A stretch of 64,000 nt of DNA from positions 10,280 to 74,279 of the forward strand of contig JBARUK010000013.1 of the NCBI GenBank assembly GCA_049645705.1, read 5' to 3'. Below are positions 55,531 through 64,000 of this stretch, piece by piece. Position numbers and translations under genes: made by a program. This DNA comes from JBGNFV01 sp049645705 (GTDB taxonomy: Bacteria; Bacteroidota; Bacteroidia; Cytophagales; Cyclobacteriaceae). Numbering within the stretch: position 1 is the stretch's first letter; every line of letters starts with the position of its first letter. Below the pieces are notes generated by a model. That model had not been told where the DNA came from and did no database searches. It saw only the letters and a list, made by a program, of their open reading frames with translations.

Positions 55531-57609
55531 ATGTTAACCAAACAGGATTATTCTTTATATACTGAGGAAGACCACAACACGTGGACTTCATTGATTAATC
55601 GTCATTTATCAGAGAATTTAAACCATACCTCAAAAGAATATCAAAATGGGTTCGACCTTTTGACGCTTGAGGAGAATGATAAAGTGACGAAAATCCTATC
55701 TTTGAGTAAAAAACTTACAAATGTTTCCGGATGGAAACTTGTCCCAGTTACAGGTTTGATTCCAACTAAAGATTTCTTCTATCAATTAGTCAATAAGGAA
55801 TACCCAGTCACGGTTTTCCTTCGTAAACCCGAAGAACTAGACTTTAGTGAGCAGCCGGATATCTTTCATGACATTTATGGTCACATCCCACTTCTGACTA
55901 ATGAGAAGTTTTTCAGATTTCTCACCAAGTTTAGCATTCTTGCCTTAAAATATGCAGAGGACCCAATGGCTGTAGAGTATCTTGGGCGTTTGTATTGGTA
56001 CACTTTTGAAATGGGGGTGATATGGGAAGATGGTGAATTGAAGCCATATGGTGGCGCAATTGTTACGTCTAAAACGGAAATAGAAAACCTTAGGTCGAAA
56101 GATGTAGCTATCTACCCATTTGACATCCATCACATCCTGAACTCACCTTATAATCCATATGAGCTGCAGGAACAGTATTTTGCTGTAAGAAGCTTTGATG
56201 AGTTGTTCTATAGTTTAGAAGATCTTGAAGAGCAATTAATCAAAAATTTGGTTTATTCTTCCCAGACTTCACAAGTGGCAGAGCATCACAACATTAAATT
56301 GAATAAGGCGCTTAGTTCAAACTTTAAAAATGTCATTGGATTTTTGAATGACATTCAGTTCAGGTTTCCCAATGCTATTTCCCTTGCTGCCGGCCAGCCA
56401 GATGAGTCTTATTTCAGAATAGAAGAAATTCATGAATATTTCGAGTCATATGTCGACTATCTTGAAAGCAAAACGTCTCAAAGTCGCGATAAAATTATAA
56501 ATAATATAGGTCAGTATGCCAAGACCCAGGGAATAATAAATGAAATACTCTGCGAATATCTTAGAAAGGACGAAAACATTAGTGCAAAAGAGCACCATGT
56601 ATTGGTAACAGTAGGTGCTCAGGAAGCCTTCGCCATAATAACTGCCACTCTATGTAACCGGGATGAGGATGTTATTTTGGTAGAAGACCCTAGTTACATT
56701 GGCCTGCAAAGTTTTTCAAAAGCGTTTGACTTTCAAACTGATCATATAGCCACTGATGAAACCGGTATTGATCTTGAGGCACTGGAAGACAACATAATCA
56801 CACACCGCAATAAGGGTAAAAATGTTAAGCTTTTATATGTAATACCTGATCATCAGAACCCGTCAGGAGCCTCCATGCCAGTGGAAAAAAGGTTATCACT
56901 GCTCAGATTAGCTGAGAAATACAACTTTTACATAATTGAAGACAGTGTTTACAATAGCTTCACATACCTGGATAAAACACTACCTACTATTAAGTCGCTT
57001 GACAAATTCAAACGAGTGTTATTTGTCACCTCCTTCTCGAAATCCATATTCCCTGGATTAAGAGTGGGATTGGTGGTAGCAGACCAACAGGTTATGGATC
57101 CACAGGGAAATGTCATAGACTTGGCTCGTGAAATGGTAAAGGTAAAGGCAAGTTTGACTAACAGTACGCCTACCATAACGCAAGCCATCTTAGGTGGATT
57201 ACTTTTACGGCAGGACTATAGCCTCAGCAGATATAATTATGAGAAACTTCAAAGCTACCGTGGGAAGTTGAATACCACCTTAAATTGCCTTGATAAGTAT
57301 ATAGGATCTTTTGCCACTACTTGGGCGAGTGAAATTTCATGGAATAGGCCTAAGGGAGGGTTTTTCCTCAGCATGAATATACCTTATGAAATTACTGATG
57401 CCGAAGTGGTTCAATGCGCTGAGGAGTTTGATGTAATCGTTTGCCCGATGAGTTACTTCCATCAAAAGGAAGGAGGGCAAAAAGAAATAAGGCTAACTTT
57501 TTCGAATCTGACGTTAGGTGAAATTGAAACAGCTATCAGCAGGCTAGCTAATTATTTGGAGTCTTCTGTGATGAAGAGATCCCAGCAAGTTATAGCTCAT
57601 TCTAATTAA
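55531..57609 (+). CDS. Aromatic amino acid hydroxylase fused to PLP aminotransferase
   Basis: This 692-residue fusion protein joins two enzymes. Residues ~1-235 are a pterin-dependent aromatic amino acid hydroxylase of the phenylalanine-4-hydroxylase type. The iron ligands are His113 and His118 (FHDIYGH) and Glu160 (YTFEMG), with the family's usual spacing. Residues ~265-680 are a fold-type I aminotransferase of the class I/II (MocR/ARO8-like) group, with PLP Lys504 in TSFSKS and the substrate Arg region PGLRVG. Joined, they would turn Phe into Tyr and then use Tyr as amino donor, giving 4-hydroxyphenylpyruvate. In the 4-hydroxyphenylglycine pathway the same transaminase also converts 4-hydroxyphenylglyoxylate to the amino acid. 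The next gene, 20 nt on, encodes an enzyme that uses 4-hydroxyphenylpyruvate. I know of no standard name for this fusion. Confidence 0.88.
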   Translation: MLTKQDYSLYTEEDHNTWTSLINRHLSENLNHTSKEYQNGFDLLTLEENDKVTKILSLSKKLTNVSGWKLVPVTGLIPTKDFFYQLVNKEYPVTVFLRKPEELDFSEQPDIFHDIYGHIPLLTNEKFFRFLTKFSILALKYAEDPMAVEYLGRLYWYTFEMGVIWEDGELKPYGGAIVTSKTEIENLRSKDVAIYPFDIHHILNSPYNPYELQEQYFAVRSFDELFYSLEDLEEQLIKNLVYSSQTSQVAEHHNIKLNKALSSNFKNVIGFLNDIQFRFPNAISLAAGQPDESYFRIEEIHEYFESYVDYLESKTSQSRDKIINNIGQYAKTQGIINEILCEYLRKDENISAKEHHVLVTVGAQEAFAIITATLCNRDEDVILVEDPSYIGLQSFSKAFDFQTDHIATDETGIDLEALEDNIITHRNKGKNVKLLYVIPDHQNPSGASMPVEKRLSLLRLAEKYNFYIIEDSVYNSFTYLDKTLPTIKSLDKFKRVLFVTSFSKSIFPGLRVGLVVADQQVMDPQGNVIDLAREMVKVKASLTNSTPTITQAILGGLLLRQDYSLSRYNYEKLQSYRGKLNTTLNCLDKYIGSFATTWASEISWNRPKGGFFLSMNIPYEITDAEVVQCAEEFDVIVCPMSYFHQKEGGQKEIRLTFSNLTLGEIETAISRLANYLESSVMKRSQQVIAHSN

Positions 57610-57629
57610 TTTTTTTTCATAAATCAACC

Positions 57630-58697
57630 ATGCTAGATCATATTGAAATCATAGTTCCCCTGGCAAAGCCACTTGCTTACTGGCATACTCATGCTTTAGG
57701 TTTTAAACATACAGCTACTTTAAACGCACACGGGAAGATATCTTTTCTATTAGAAAAGGGGTCTATTAAACTGGTAATAACAAGTGCATATTATCTTACG
57801 GATCAATCTGCAGATGTTCTGTCATTTATCAGTAAAAACCACACCGGAGTGCGTAGGATTGCCTTCCAGTCTGAAGATGTGGAAACATCATGGCAAGAGG
57901 CTATTTACAAAGGTGCAATTCCTTTATCATCACCTGATAGCCTGAAGGATGATAAGGGCACTGTGGTAACTGGAAGTGTTAAGCTATTAGACCAGTCTGA
58001 AATATGCTTTGTGTCACGTCAGAATTATGATGGCTATTTTTTACCTGGCTATATTCCAACAGGTAGCGAAGATGAAAATTCAGCTATAAGCTTTGAAGAA
58101 ATAGATCATATTGCGAGTGAGGTTAGAGTAAATGAGATGGCTTATTGGGCAAAATACCTGGGAAACAGTATTAATACTAACTTAATCCAGGAAATACCAA
58201 GTGGTCCGGAGAACACTACCGGAATAGCCCTGATGATAAATAAAGCTCGCTCGTCAAGTCTAACGTTTGTGATTGCTGAACCTTCCATGCCCGGACTGGA
58301 TAACAAGATACAGGACAATATAAATCAATATGGTTCTTCAATACATCATCTTGCTTTTTCCTGCAGTGATTTGTTGTCTACTGTAGAAGAACTTCAAAGT
58401 ACCAAGATAGAGTTCGTTGAAACTCCCTCAGCCTATTACGATTTGCTTCGTGAAGATGCATCTTTAAAAGACCTGGATATAGACAGACTTCAGCGTTTGG
58501 GTGTTTTGGTAGATAAAGAAGGTGACGGATACCTTCTTCAGAAGTTTATCAAACCCTTTGGTGATATGCCCTTTCTGTTTTATGAACTGGTACAAAGGGT
58601 GAATGGGTACAGCGGGTTTGCTTTAAAAAACATCAAAGTGTTGAAAAAAGCTGAAGAGCTTCAGATCATGAAGCAAAGCAAACCGGTAGAAGTATAA
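57630..58697 (+). CDS. 4-Hydroxymandelate synthase-like / HPPD-family dioxygenase
   Basis: This is a two-domain vicinal-oxygen-chelate Fe(II) dioxygenase of 355 residues acting on 4-hydroxyphenylpyruvate. The iron ligands are His160 (IDHIAS), His240 (IHHLAF) and Glu319 (FYELVQR). Their spacings of 80 and 79 residues equal those I recall for the hydroxymandelate synthase of Amycolatopsis (181/261/340) rather than for HPPDs. The C-terminal helix reads NIKVL, like NIKALYEA of hydroxymandelate synthases, not the GNFxxLF of HPPDs. I therefore favour 4-hydroxymandelate over homogentisate as product, with moderate certainty. The neighbours support this: a gene for making its substrate is 20 nt upstream, a hydroxyacid oxidase is two genes upstream, and an NRPS is downstream. 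No homogentisate-degradation genes are present. Confidence 0.8.
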   Translation: MLDHIEIIVPLAKPLAYWHTHALGFKHTATLNAHGKISFLLEKGSIKLVITSAYYLTDQSADVLSFISKNHTGVRRIAFQSEDVETSWQEAIYKGAIPLSSPDSLKDDKGTVVTGSVKLLDQSEICFVSRQNYDGYFLPGYIPTGSEDENSAISFEEIDHIASEVRVNEMAYWAKYLGNSINTNLIQEIPSGPENTTGIALMINKARSSSLTFVIAEPSMPGLDNKIQDNINQYGSSIHHLAFSCSDLLSTVEELQSTKIEFVETPSAYYDLLREDASLKDLDIDRLQRLGVLVDKEGDGYLLQKFIKPFGDMPFLFYELVQRVNGYSGFALKNIKVLKKAEELQIMKQSKPVEV

Positions 58698-58848
58698 TAC
58701 ATCGTTGCCTTTTACTTGAAAATACCTTGCATGATTATATCTGACTAATTACGGATATACAATCACACTATTATTAAAACCTATTTCTATATTTTGGAAA
58801 TAGCTAGCCTTCTTATGTTTAAAAAGAAGTATTAACCCTGAGTTTCTA

Positions 58849-61800
58849 ATGTATTCATATCATAATATTTATAGCAATCTATCTATACTTCTTGAGAGCG
58901 TAGCCGGAAGTATTCCGTCAAATAACTCTATTCTCTCTGATATATTAGACAGAGAATCAGCCGATAGGTTTACAGAAATAATATCTCATAAAATTGGTGA
59001 AAAGGTCTACCCGTCTGCTCTGGCTGATATCCGGGATCTATCAGGACTCGCAAACTATCTTTTAAATAACTATAAGGAAGGCGTATACAATTGGCTGAAG
59101 TTGCCTTTAGAATATCATGTAAAACAACATTATAGGAATATTAATACTGAAGACTTTAATATCTTAAGGAAGCGATTCTCTCAACTTCGAGAATCAGCTC
59201 GTTTTACATCTGAAATGAATAAAGCCGGAAGGGCACTATTCATTTTATCACCACCGCGATCCGGCTCCACGCTCTTACGGACTATGCTGGCTGGAAACAG
59301 CAACCTGTTTTCTCCCCCTGAATTAAACCTTATGCCATTTGATACGCTAATGCAATGGAAAGAGGCAAACCAGGGTCACTATGATTTTCTTACTCTAGGT
59401 GCAATTGAGGCAATTGCCGAAACTAAAAATATAGATGAATTAGCAGCGGAAGAATATTTGAAAGATTTGGCCGAAAAAGGCATGTCCGTAACGGAGTTTT
59501 ATGCCTTTTTGCAAAAGGAAATCTCACCAAAAATCTTAGTGGATAAAAGCACAGGCTATGTCACAGATCCGAGCCTGTTGGAAAAGATTGAAAATACATT
59601 TGAAAACCCTATTTATATCCACCTTTTACGTCATCCGCTAGCTACTATACAATCATTTGCTAAAATGCGAATTGACCGTCTGATGCTAAGGGGAAAACAC
59701 TCTTATACTCCAAGGCAACTCGGCGAAATGGTGTGGACGATCGGGCATGGTAATATCAGAAATTTTCTTTCTTCGATTCCGGATCACAGGAAGCACAAGC
59801 TAACTTTTGAAGATCTGGTGAATGATCCGGATAAAGAAATGAGGGCGGTATGCCATTTACTGGATATTACCTATGAGGCCAGAATGACCCGGCCATATTC
59901 TTATACTGATTCTGAGAAAGCCAAAAAAGTTATAGGTGCCAACGACCCGAAATTTTTTAGTTTTCGTAAAATTGACCCCTCTATTGCTACGGCTTGGCAA
60001 AAGGATATATCTGAATACCGCTTAAGTAGTAAATCAATAGCCTTGTCCCAGGAACTAGGTTACAACTTGGCCAGCACAAATAAGCCGCAGATTGCTAATG
60101 TCACCCAGCCAGTACCGGACCTTCGTACGGCTGACTGGCAATATGATAGCTCCGAAAATTATAAAAGCATAACCCGGCCCTTTATTTATGAAGCCTGTCC
60201 AGTCGAATCTCCGGTTTCGGACTATATAGCGGCCGCAATCAGGGTTTTAATTTGGCAATATACTGGTGAGACTTCTATATCAGTTTGGCACTATCACAAT
60301 TCAAACTCAGGAGATAATAAACCGATTGAGGTCAACAATGTCATATCACCAGATAGTCGCATCGACCAACTAACCAGCCTTGAAACCAGGCTACGGAAAG
60401 AAGCACTAAAAAACTCATCTGAAAATAATGAAACTGCCTATCAACAAATACTGATCACGAATGACCAGACCCTGATTTCTGATAATACAGAATATGGTAT
60501 TTGCCTGATAATTGATGAAGCCCATGCAAGCATAAATCTGAAATACAGTACAAATAGTATGTCCGAAAACCGTGCATCCTATTTACTAAACCACTTACAA
60601 TATATTATAGGCAAAACCGGCCAACCTGCTGGTCATATCCGACTGATTGCCGAGGACGAGGTGTGGGAAGAAACACAGGGTTTTAATCAAACAGATGTCC
60701 CATTTGATGAGACAATAACGCTAAGTAGCCTGTTTGAAAAAAGAGCCCTTTCTAACCCTGATGATGTAGCCACCGGATTTATGGGTAAGTATCTTACCTA
60801 TGCTGAACTGGATATCAGGGCCAACCAAATAGCCCATACACTTTTAGAGTATGGACTGAATCACGGTGACCCTGTGGCACTGATAGCTGAAAGAGGTTTT
60901 CCTATTATGGAATGCATTCTGGGCATATTAAAGGCAGGCGGTTGCTATCTTCCTGTTGATCCTCGATTTCCCGCCGAACGCTTAGCTTTTATGATTGAGG
61001 ATAGCCGTACCAGGCTAGTCTTAACCAATGTAGATCTGGATAATCTTGTTATACCCGAAACATTAAAGGTTCTGGACATCAGAACTCTCGACTTTAGTAA
61101 TGCTGACAATACCAGGCCGAAGGTAAAACATCTGAATTCGTCCAGTCCGGCATACATAATTTACACCAGCGGATCCACTGGAAAACCTAAAGGGGTTGTA
61201 GTAGCTCACCGCCCGGTTGTAAACCGTATCTCGTGGATGCAAAACATGTATCCTATAGACAAAAAGGATACGATCCTTCAAAAAACACCATTAACGTTCG
61301 ATGTCTCAGTATGGGAATTGTTCTGGGGTGCCTTAGCAGGGGCCAGACAGCACCTAATAGAGCCGGGTGCTGAAAAAGATCCTGCGATACTATATCAAAG
61401 TATTGTCGAAGAAAGGATAAGCGTTCTTCACTTTGTGCCAGGAATGCTGAACAGTTTCCTGCAATATTTACTGGAAACTGGAAATAAACCCCATACCCTG
61501 AGGCATATATTTTCAAGTGGTGAGGCACTCCAGCGCGAGCATGTGGTTAACTATTATAAGGTATTTGACGAAAATACAAGCCTGCATAACCTCTACGGGC
61601 CTACGGAAGCCACAGTAGATGTGACTTATTATGATTGTCAAAAAGACCAAATACCCTACAAAATTCCTATTGGAAAGCCTATTGACAATACAAGGCTATA
61701 TATACTGGACAGTCACCTTAAACCACAAGGTATATATCTAACCGGAGAACTTTGTATAACCGGGACCGGGCTTGCAACAGGTTACCTGAACAGACCTGAA

Positions 61801-64000
61801 TTAACAAACGAAAAATTTATCAGGAATCCATTCGGAGAGGGAAAGCTATACCGGACAGGAGATTTGGCCAGGTGGCTTCCGGATGGAAATATTGAATTTC
61901 TTGGCCGTAAAGACGATCAGGTTAAGATACGTGGATACCGTATAGAACCAGGTGAAGTGGAGCAAGCCCTGCTTGCTTGCGCAGAAGTCAAAAACGGGGC
62001 AATAATTGTAAAGACAAATAAAGATAGTGGGGAAAACTATCTGGCTGCCTTTATCGTGCTCGGAAATAACGTTGATCTGGCAAAGACCAGGGAGTACCTC
62101 TACCAGGTATTACCTGAATACATGGTGCCTTCGGAAATCTTTGAATTAGATGAGCTTCCACTGAATGCAAGCGGAAAAACCAACCGAAAAGCATTGGCTG
62201 GTCTGAATCCGGAGATTAACAGGCAACATGAATACGTGGCTCCACGAAATCAAACGGAACGAACCCTTGTCAACATGTGGGAAGAGGTTTTGGGGATCAG
62301 TCAGGTGGGTATACAAGATCATTTCACGGAGTTGGGCGGACATAGCCTCAAAGCTATAATGCTCACCAATATGATCCGGGAGGAACTGGGCAAAGAAGTA
62401 TCAGTCGGACAATTTTTTGAAACACCTACTATAGCCGGCTTATCGTTGCACATTGAAATGGAGGCAAAAAAGGCTCACCAGCCGGTATTACTTAAATCTG
62501 TTAAGGCTAATGACTATCCGGTATCTTCCGCACAGCAAAGATTATATGCTATTTGGGAAAGTAATCCGACATCTACAGCTTATAACATGCCAAGAGTAAC
62601 AGAAATACATGGCAAAGTAGATGAAGAAAGGCTCCGGAAATCCTATGAATGCCTGTTCTGCCGACATTCTATTTTACGTACCCGATTCCAGGTAATCAAT
62701 GGTAAAATCCGCCAGAGCCCAGCGGAAAAGGCATTTGAAGTAGAAATAATAGACCTGCCCAATACTCTTTTTGATAATGAAATACAGTGCAGGCTCCTAG
62801 AGAATTTCATTGTTCCGTTTGATCTGAACCAGGGGCCGCTCATGAGGGTTCGCCTGGTTAACATGAAGGACAAGGAAGAAAAGCGGGTCTCCTTACTTCT
62901 TACCGATAAGCATCACATAATATCCGACGGTATAAGCGAAAATATCCTGAACAAAGAGGTTTCTCAATTATATGCTGGATGTAATATTGCCGATTTGAAT
63001 TATCAATACAATGATTACACTTTCTGGCAACAGGAGGGGGCAGGAAAACAACTTAGGGAAGAAGCCAGAGCCTGGTGGTTGGCTCAATTCCGGGAGGAGC
63101 TCCCCGATGTAACAGGCTTTCCGGCTGACAATCCGGTTAATCACCAAGGCAGGCAGCCACTCTTTCACTTCAGACATAGCCTCGATAGCCACTTGTACCA
63201 TGCATTAAAAAAGATGGCTAAAAATGAGGGGGTCAGCCTACACATGCTTCTGCTTAGCGCCTATTATGTTTTGATCCAAAAATACACGGGAAATGAGAAC
63301 CTGGTCGTAGGAGGTGTTTCAGCAGGTAGGCCATTGAAAGAATTGGAAGAAATTGCCGGAATGTTTGTCAATACCCTTGCCCTTCGTGCCAGACCTGCTG
63401 AAGACAAAACGTTTACCAAATTCCTTAATGAAGTAAGAGGTATTTGCCTGGAAGCCTGGGCAAATGAAGCTTTTCAGTTTGATGAATTGCTGGATGAACT
63501 TGATATCCAACCGGAATTCGGCCTTAGTCCCTTGTTTGATGTTCTTTTTGTAATGCAAAACCAAGACCAGGCAGAGCTAAAGCTTGCAGGTACTGAATGC
63601 ATACCTCTGAATGATATACCTGAGACGGCCAAATATAGCGTTAGCCTTAATGCTATTTCCGATCATAATTCCCTGCTTCTCGATTGGCGGTACAACGGTG
63701 ATCTCTACCTGGATGAATCTGTAAAGTATTTTAATGAAAATTACATATCACTTCTCAGAGGTATTATTGAAAACCCGGAAAGCCTGATCGGTGACCTGAA
63801 TTTTACGGATATAGATGATAAAAGGCTGACGACAGGAAATGGCAGGGGTCCCGTACAATCTATACCTGCAAACGAAACGATCGTCTCACTCTTCGATCAG
63901 GCAGCCGAAGCCTACGCCAGCCATACCGCCGTGGCTATGCCGGGCCAGCCTGACCTGAGCTATGAGCGGCTCAGCTATATGGCCGATCAGGTAGCCGGTC
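58849..64000 (+). CDS. Sulfotransferase-NRPS: ST-half-C-A(Ser)-T-C-A... (partial)
   Basis: This long reading frame starts at ATG 58849 and is still open at the window edge (1717 codons seen). Residues ~1-400 contain a PAPS-dependent sulfotransferase. The 5'-phosphosulfate loop is SPPRSGST at 134-141, and the 3'-phosphate motif has Arg261 and Ser269, eight residues apart as in true sulfotransferases. Residues ~420-600 look like only the C-terminal half of a condensation domain. Then come A8 (SGSTG from 774, code DVWHFSLVDK, Ser), T Ser1166, C (HHIISDG from 1355) and the first ~40 residues of another A domain. A sulfotransferase at the N-terminus of an NRPS is unusual. It may sulfate the Ser hydroxyl, a phenolic residue such as hydroxyphenylglycine, or an acyl hydroxyl. 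The gene starts 151 bp after the dioxygenase gene. Release and further modules lie outside the window. Confidence 0.9.
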   Translation, partial: MYSYHNIYSNLSILLESVAGSIPSNNSILSDILDRESADRFTEIISHKIGEKVYPSALADIRDLSGLANYLLNNYKEGVYNWLKLPLEYHVKQHYRNINTEDFNILRKRFSQLRESARFTSEMNKAGRALFILSPPRSGSTLLRTMLAGNSNLFSPPELNLMPFDTLMQWKEANQGHYDFLTLGAIEAIAETKNIDELAAEEYLKDLAEKGMSVTEFYAFLQKEISPKILVDKSTGYVTDPSLLEKIENTFENPIYIHLLRHPLATIQSFAKMRIDRLMLRGKHSYTPRQLGEMVWTIGHGNIRNFLSSIPDHRKHKLTFEDLVNDPDKEMRAVCHLLDITYEARMTRPYSYTDSEKAKKVIGANDPKFFSFRKIDPSIATAWQKDISEYRLSSKSIALSQELGYNLASTNKPQIANVTQPVPDLRTADWQYDSSENYKSITRPFIYEACPVESPVSDYIAAAIRVLIWQYTGETSISVWHYHNSNSGDNKPIEVNNVISPDSRIDQLTSLETRLRKEALKNSSENNETAYQQILITNDQTLISDNTEYGICLIIDEAHASINLKYSTNSMSENRASYLLNHLQYIIGKTGQPAGHIRLIAEDEVWEETQGFNQTDVPFDETITLSSLFEKRALSNPDDVATGFMGKYLTYAELDIRANQIAHTLLEYGLNHGDPVALIAERGFPIMECILGILKAGGCYLPVDPRFPAERLAFMIEDSRTRLVLTNVDLDNLVIPETLKVLDIRTLDFSNADNTRPKVKHLNSSSPAYIIYTSGSTGKPKGVVVAHRPVVNRISWMQNMYPIDKKDTILQKTPLTFDVSVWELFWGALAGARQHLIEPGAEKDPAILYQSIVEERISVLHFVPGMLNSFLQYLLETGNKPHTLRHIFSSGEALQREHVVNYYKVFDENTSLHNLYGPTEATVDVTYYDCQKDQIPYKIPIGKPIDNTRLYILDSHLKPQGIYLTGELCITGTGLATGYLNRPELTNEKFIRNPFGEGKLYRTGDLARWLPDGNIEFLGRKDDQVKIRGYRIEPGEVEQALLACAEVKNGAIIVKTNKDSGENYLAAFIVLGNNVDLAKTREYLYQVLPEYMVPSEIFELDELPLNASGKTNRKALAGLNPEINRQHEYVAPRNQTERTLVNMWEEVLGISQVGIQDHFTELGGHSLKAIMLTNMIREELGKEVSVGQFFETPTIAGLSLHIEMEAKKAHQPVLLKSVKANDYPVSSAQQRLYAIWESNPTSTAYNMPRVTEIHGKVDEERLRKSYECLFCRHSILRTRFQVINGKIRQSPAEKAFEVEIIDLPNTLFDNEIQCRLLENFIVPFDLNQGPLMRVRLVNMKDKEEKRVSLLLTDKHHIISDGISENILNKEVSQLYAGCNIADLNYQYNDYTFWQQEGAGKQLREEARAWWLAQFREELPDVTGFPADNPVNHQGRQPLFHFRHSLDSHLYHALKKMAKNEGVSLHMLLLSAYYVLIQKYTGNENLVVGGVSAGRPLKELEEIAGMFVNTLALRARPAEDKTFTKFLNEVRGICLEAWANEAFQFDELLDELDIQPEFGLSPLFDVLFVMQNQDQAELKLAGTECIPLNDIPETAKYSVSLNAISDHNSLLLDWRYNGDLYLDESVKYFNENYISLLRGIIENPESLIGDLNFTDIDDKRLTTGNGRGPVQSIPANETIVSLFDQAAEAYASHTAVAMPGQPDLSYERLSYMADQVAG

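Noticed and set aside
57630..58697. Simple Tyr catabolism (HPPD to homogentisate)
   Set aside because: No homogentisate dioxygenase or later genes are nearby, ligand spacing and the C-terminal helix look like hydroxymandelate synthase, and an NRPS follows. Kept only as the alternative reading.

Overview
The window carries a large lipopeptide biosynthetic locus. The host is very probably a member of the Bacteroidota (Cytophagales/Chitinophaga-like). Supporting signs are TAnnTTTG-type promoter elements, no obvious Shine-Dalgarno sequences, a TraG/YWFCY-type conjugation remnant, RadC-like genes of the conjugative-element kind, and a SyrD/YojI-type exporter beside a MacAB-type pump. No rRNA, tRNA or CRISPR was seen.

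Layout. (1) 1-3.9 kb: mobile-element debris. A RadC-like gene with a degenerate metal site sits behind a ~150-bp leader, followed by a serine recombinase broken by two frameshifts and a stop, an unrecognised minus-strand reading frame, and ~0.8 kb of AT-rich DNA with a cluster of TACATGT/TGTACAT motifs. (2) 3.9-49.8 kb: one plus-strand series of 14 genes, nearly all overlapping by 1-8 nt or spaced by <40 nt. It holds FAAL-ACP-KS-AT(degenerate)-KR-ACP; KS-AT-ACP-aminotransferase-C-A-T-C-A-T-C; an Fe(II)/2OG hydroxylase; C'-A-T-C-A-T-C; an Asp/Glu racemase; A-T-C-A-T-C; half-C-A-T-E; a cyclic-peptide ABC exporter; a type II thioesterase; a MacAB-like pump; a secreted beta-rich protein; and an S41 lipoprotein protease. 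(3) 49.8-53.7 kb: a scrap region with a decayed transposase, two copies of a GC-rich repeat, a complete IS3-family element, the 5' stump of a second RadC-like gene with the same leader in inverted orientation, and a frameshifted 5' fragment of a TraG coupling protein. (4) 53.9-64 kb: a visibly AT-richer set: a GlcD-like FAD oxidase, a phenylalanine-hydroxylase/aminotransferase fusion, a 4-hydroxymandelate-synthase-like dioxygenase, and the first 1717 codons of an NRPS that begins with a sulfotransferase domain and runs off the window.

How it works (inference). A fatty acid is adenylated and loaded by the FAAL. It is extended twice with malonate, once with and once without ketoreduction, and then transaminated, giving a 3-amino-5-hydroxy acyl chain. 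Seven adenylation domains then add residues. Specificity codes read by eye suggest Ala(/Gly), Val, Asp, Orn-like, unknown, Cys-like and Asn, the last followed by an epimerase. The Asp A domain follows a condensation-like domain lacking HHxxxDG. It is encoded directly after a free hydroxylase and directly before an Asp/Glu racemase, which together suggest a beta-hydroxylated and/or D-configured Asp. The 53.9-58.7 kb genes together look like a route from Phe through Tyr to 4-hydroxyphenylglycine, in which one fused protein supplies Tyr and performs the transaminations. The following NRPS activates Ser first (code DVWHFSLVDK) and carries its own sulfotransferase. Whether it belongs to the same product cannot be decided from this window.
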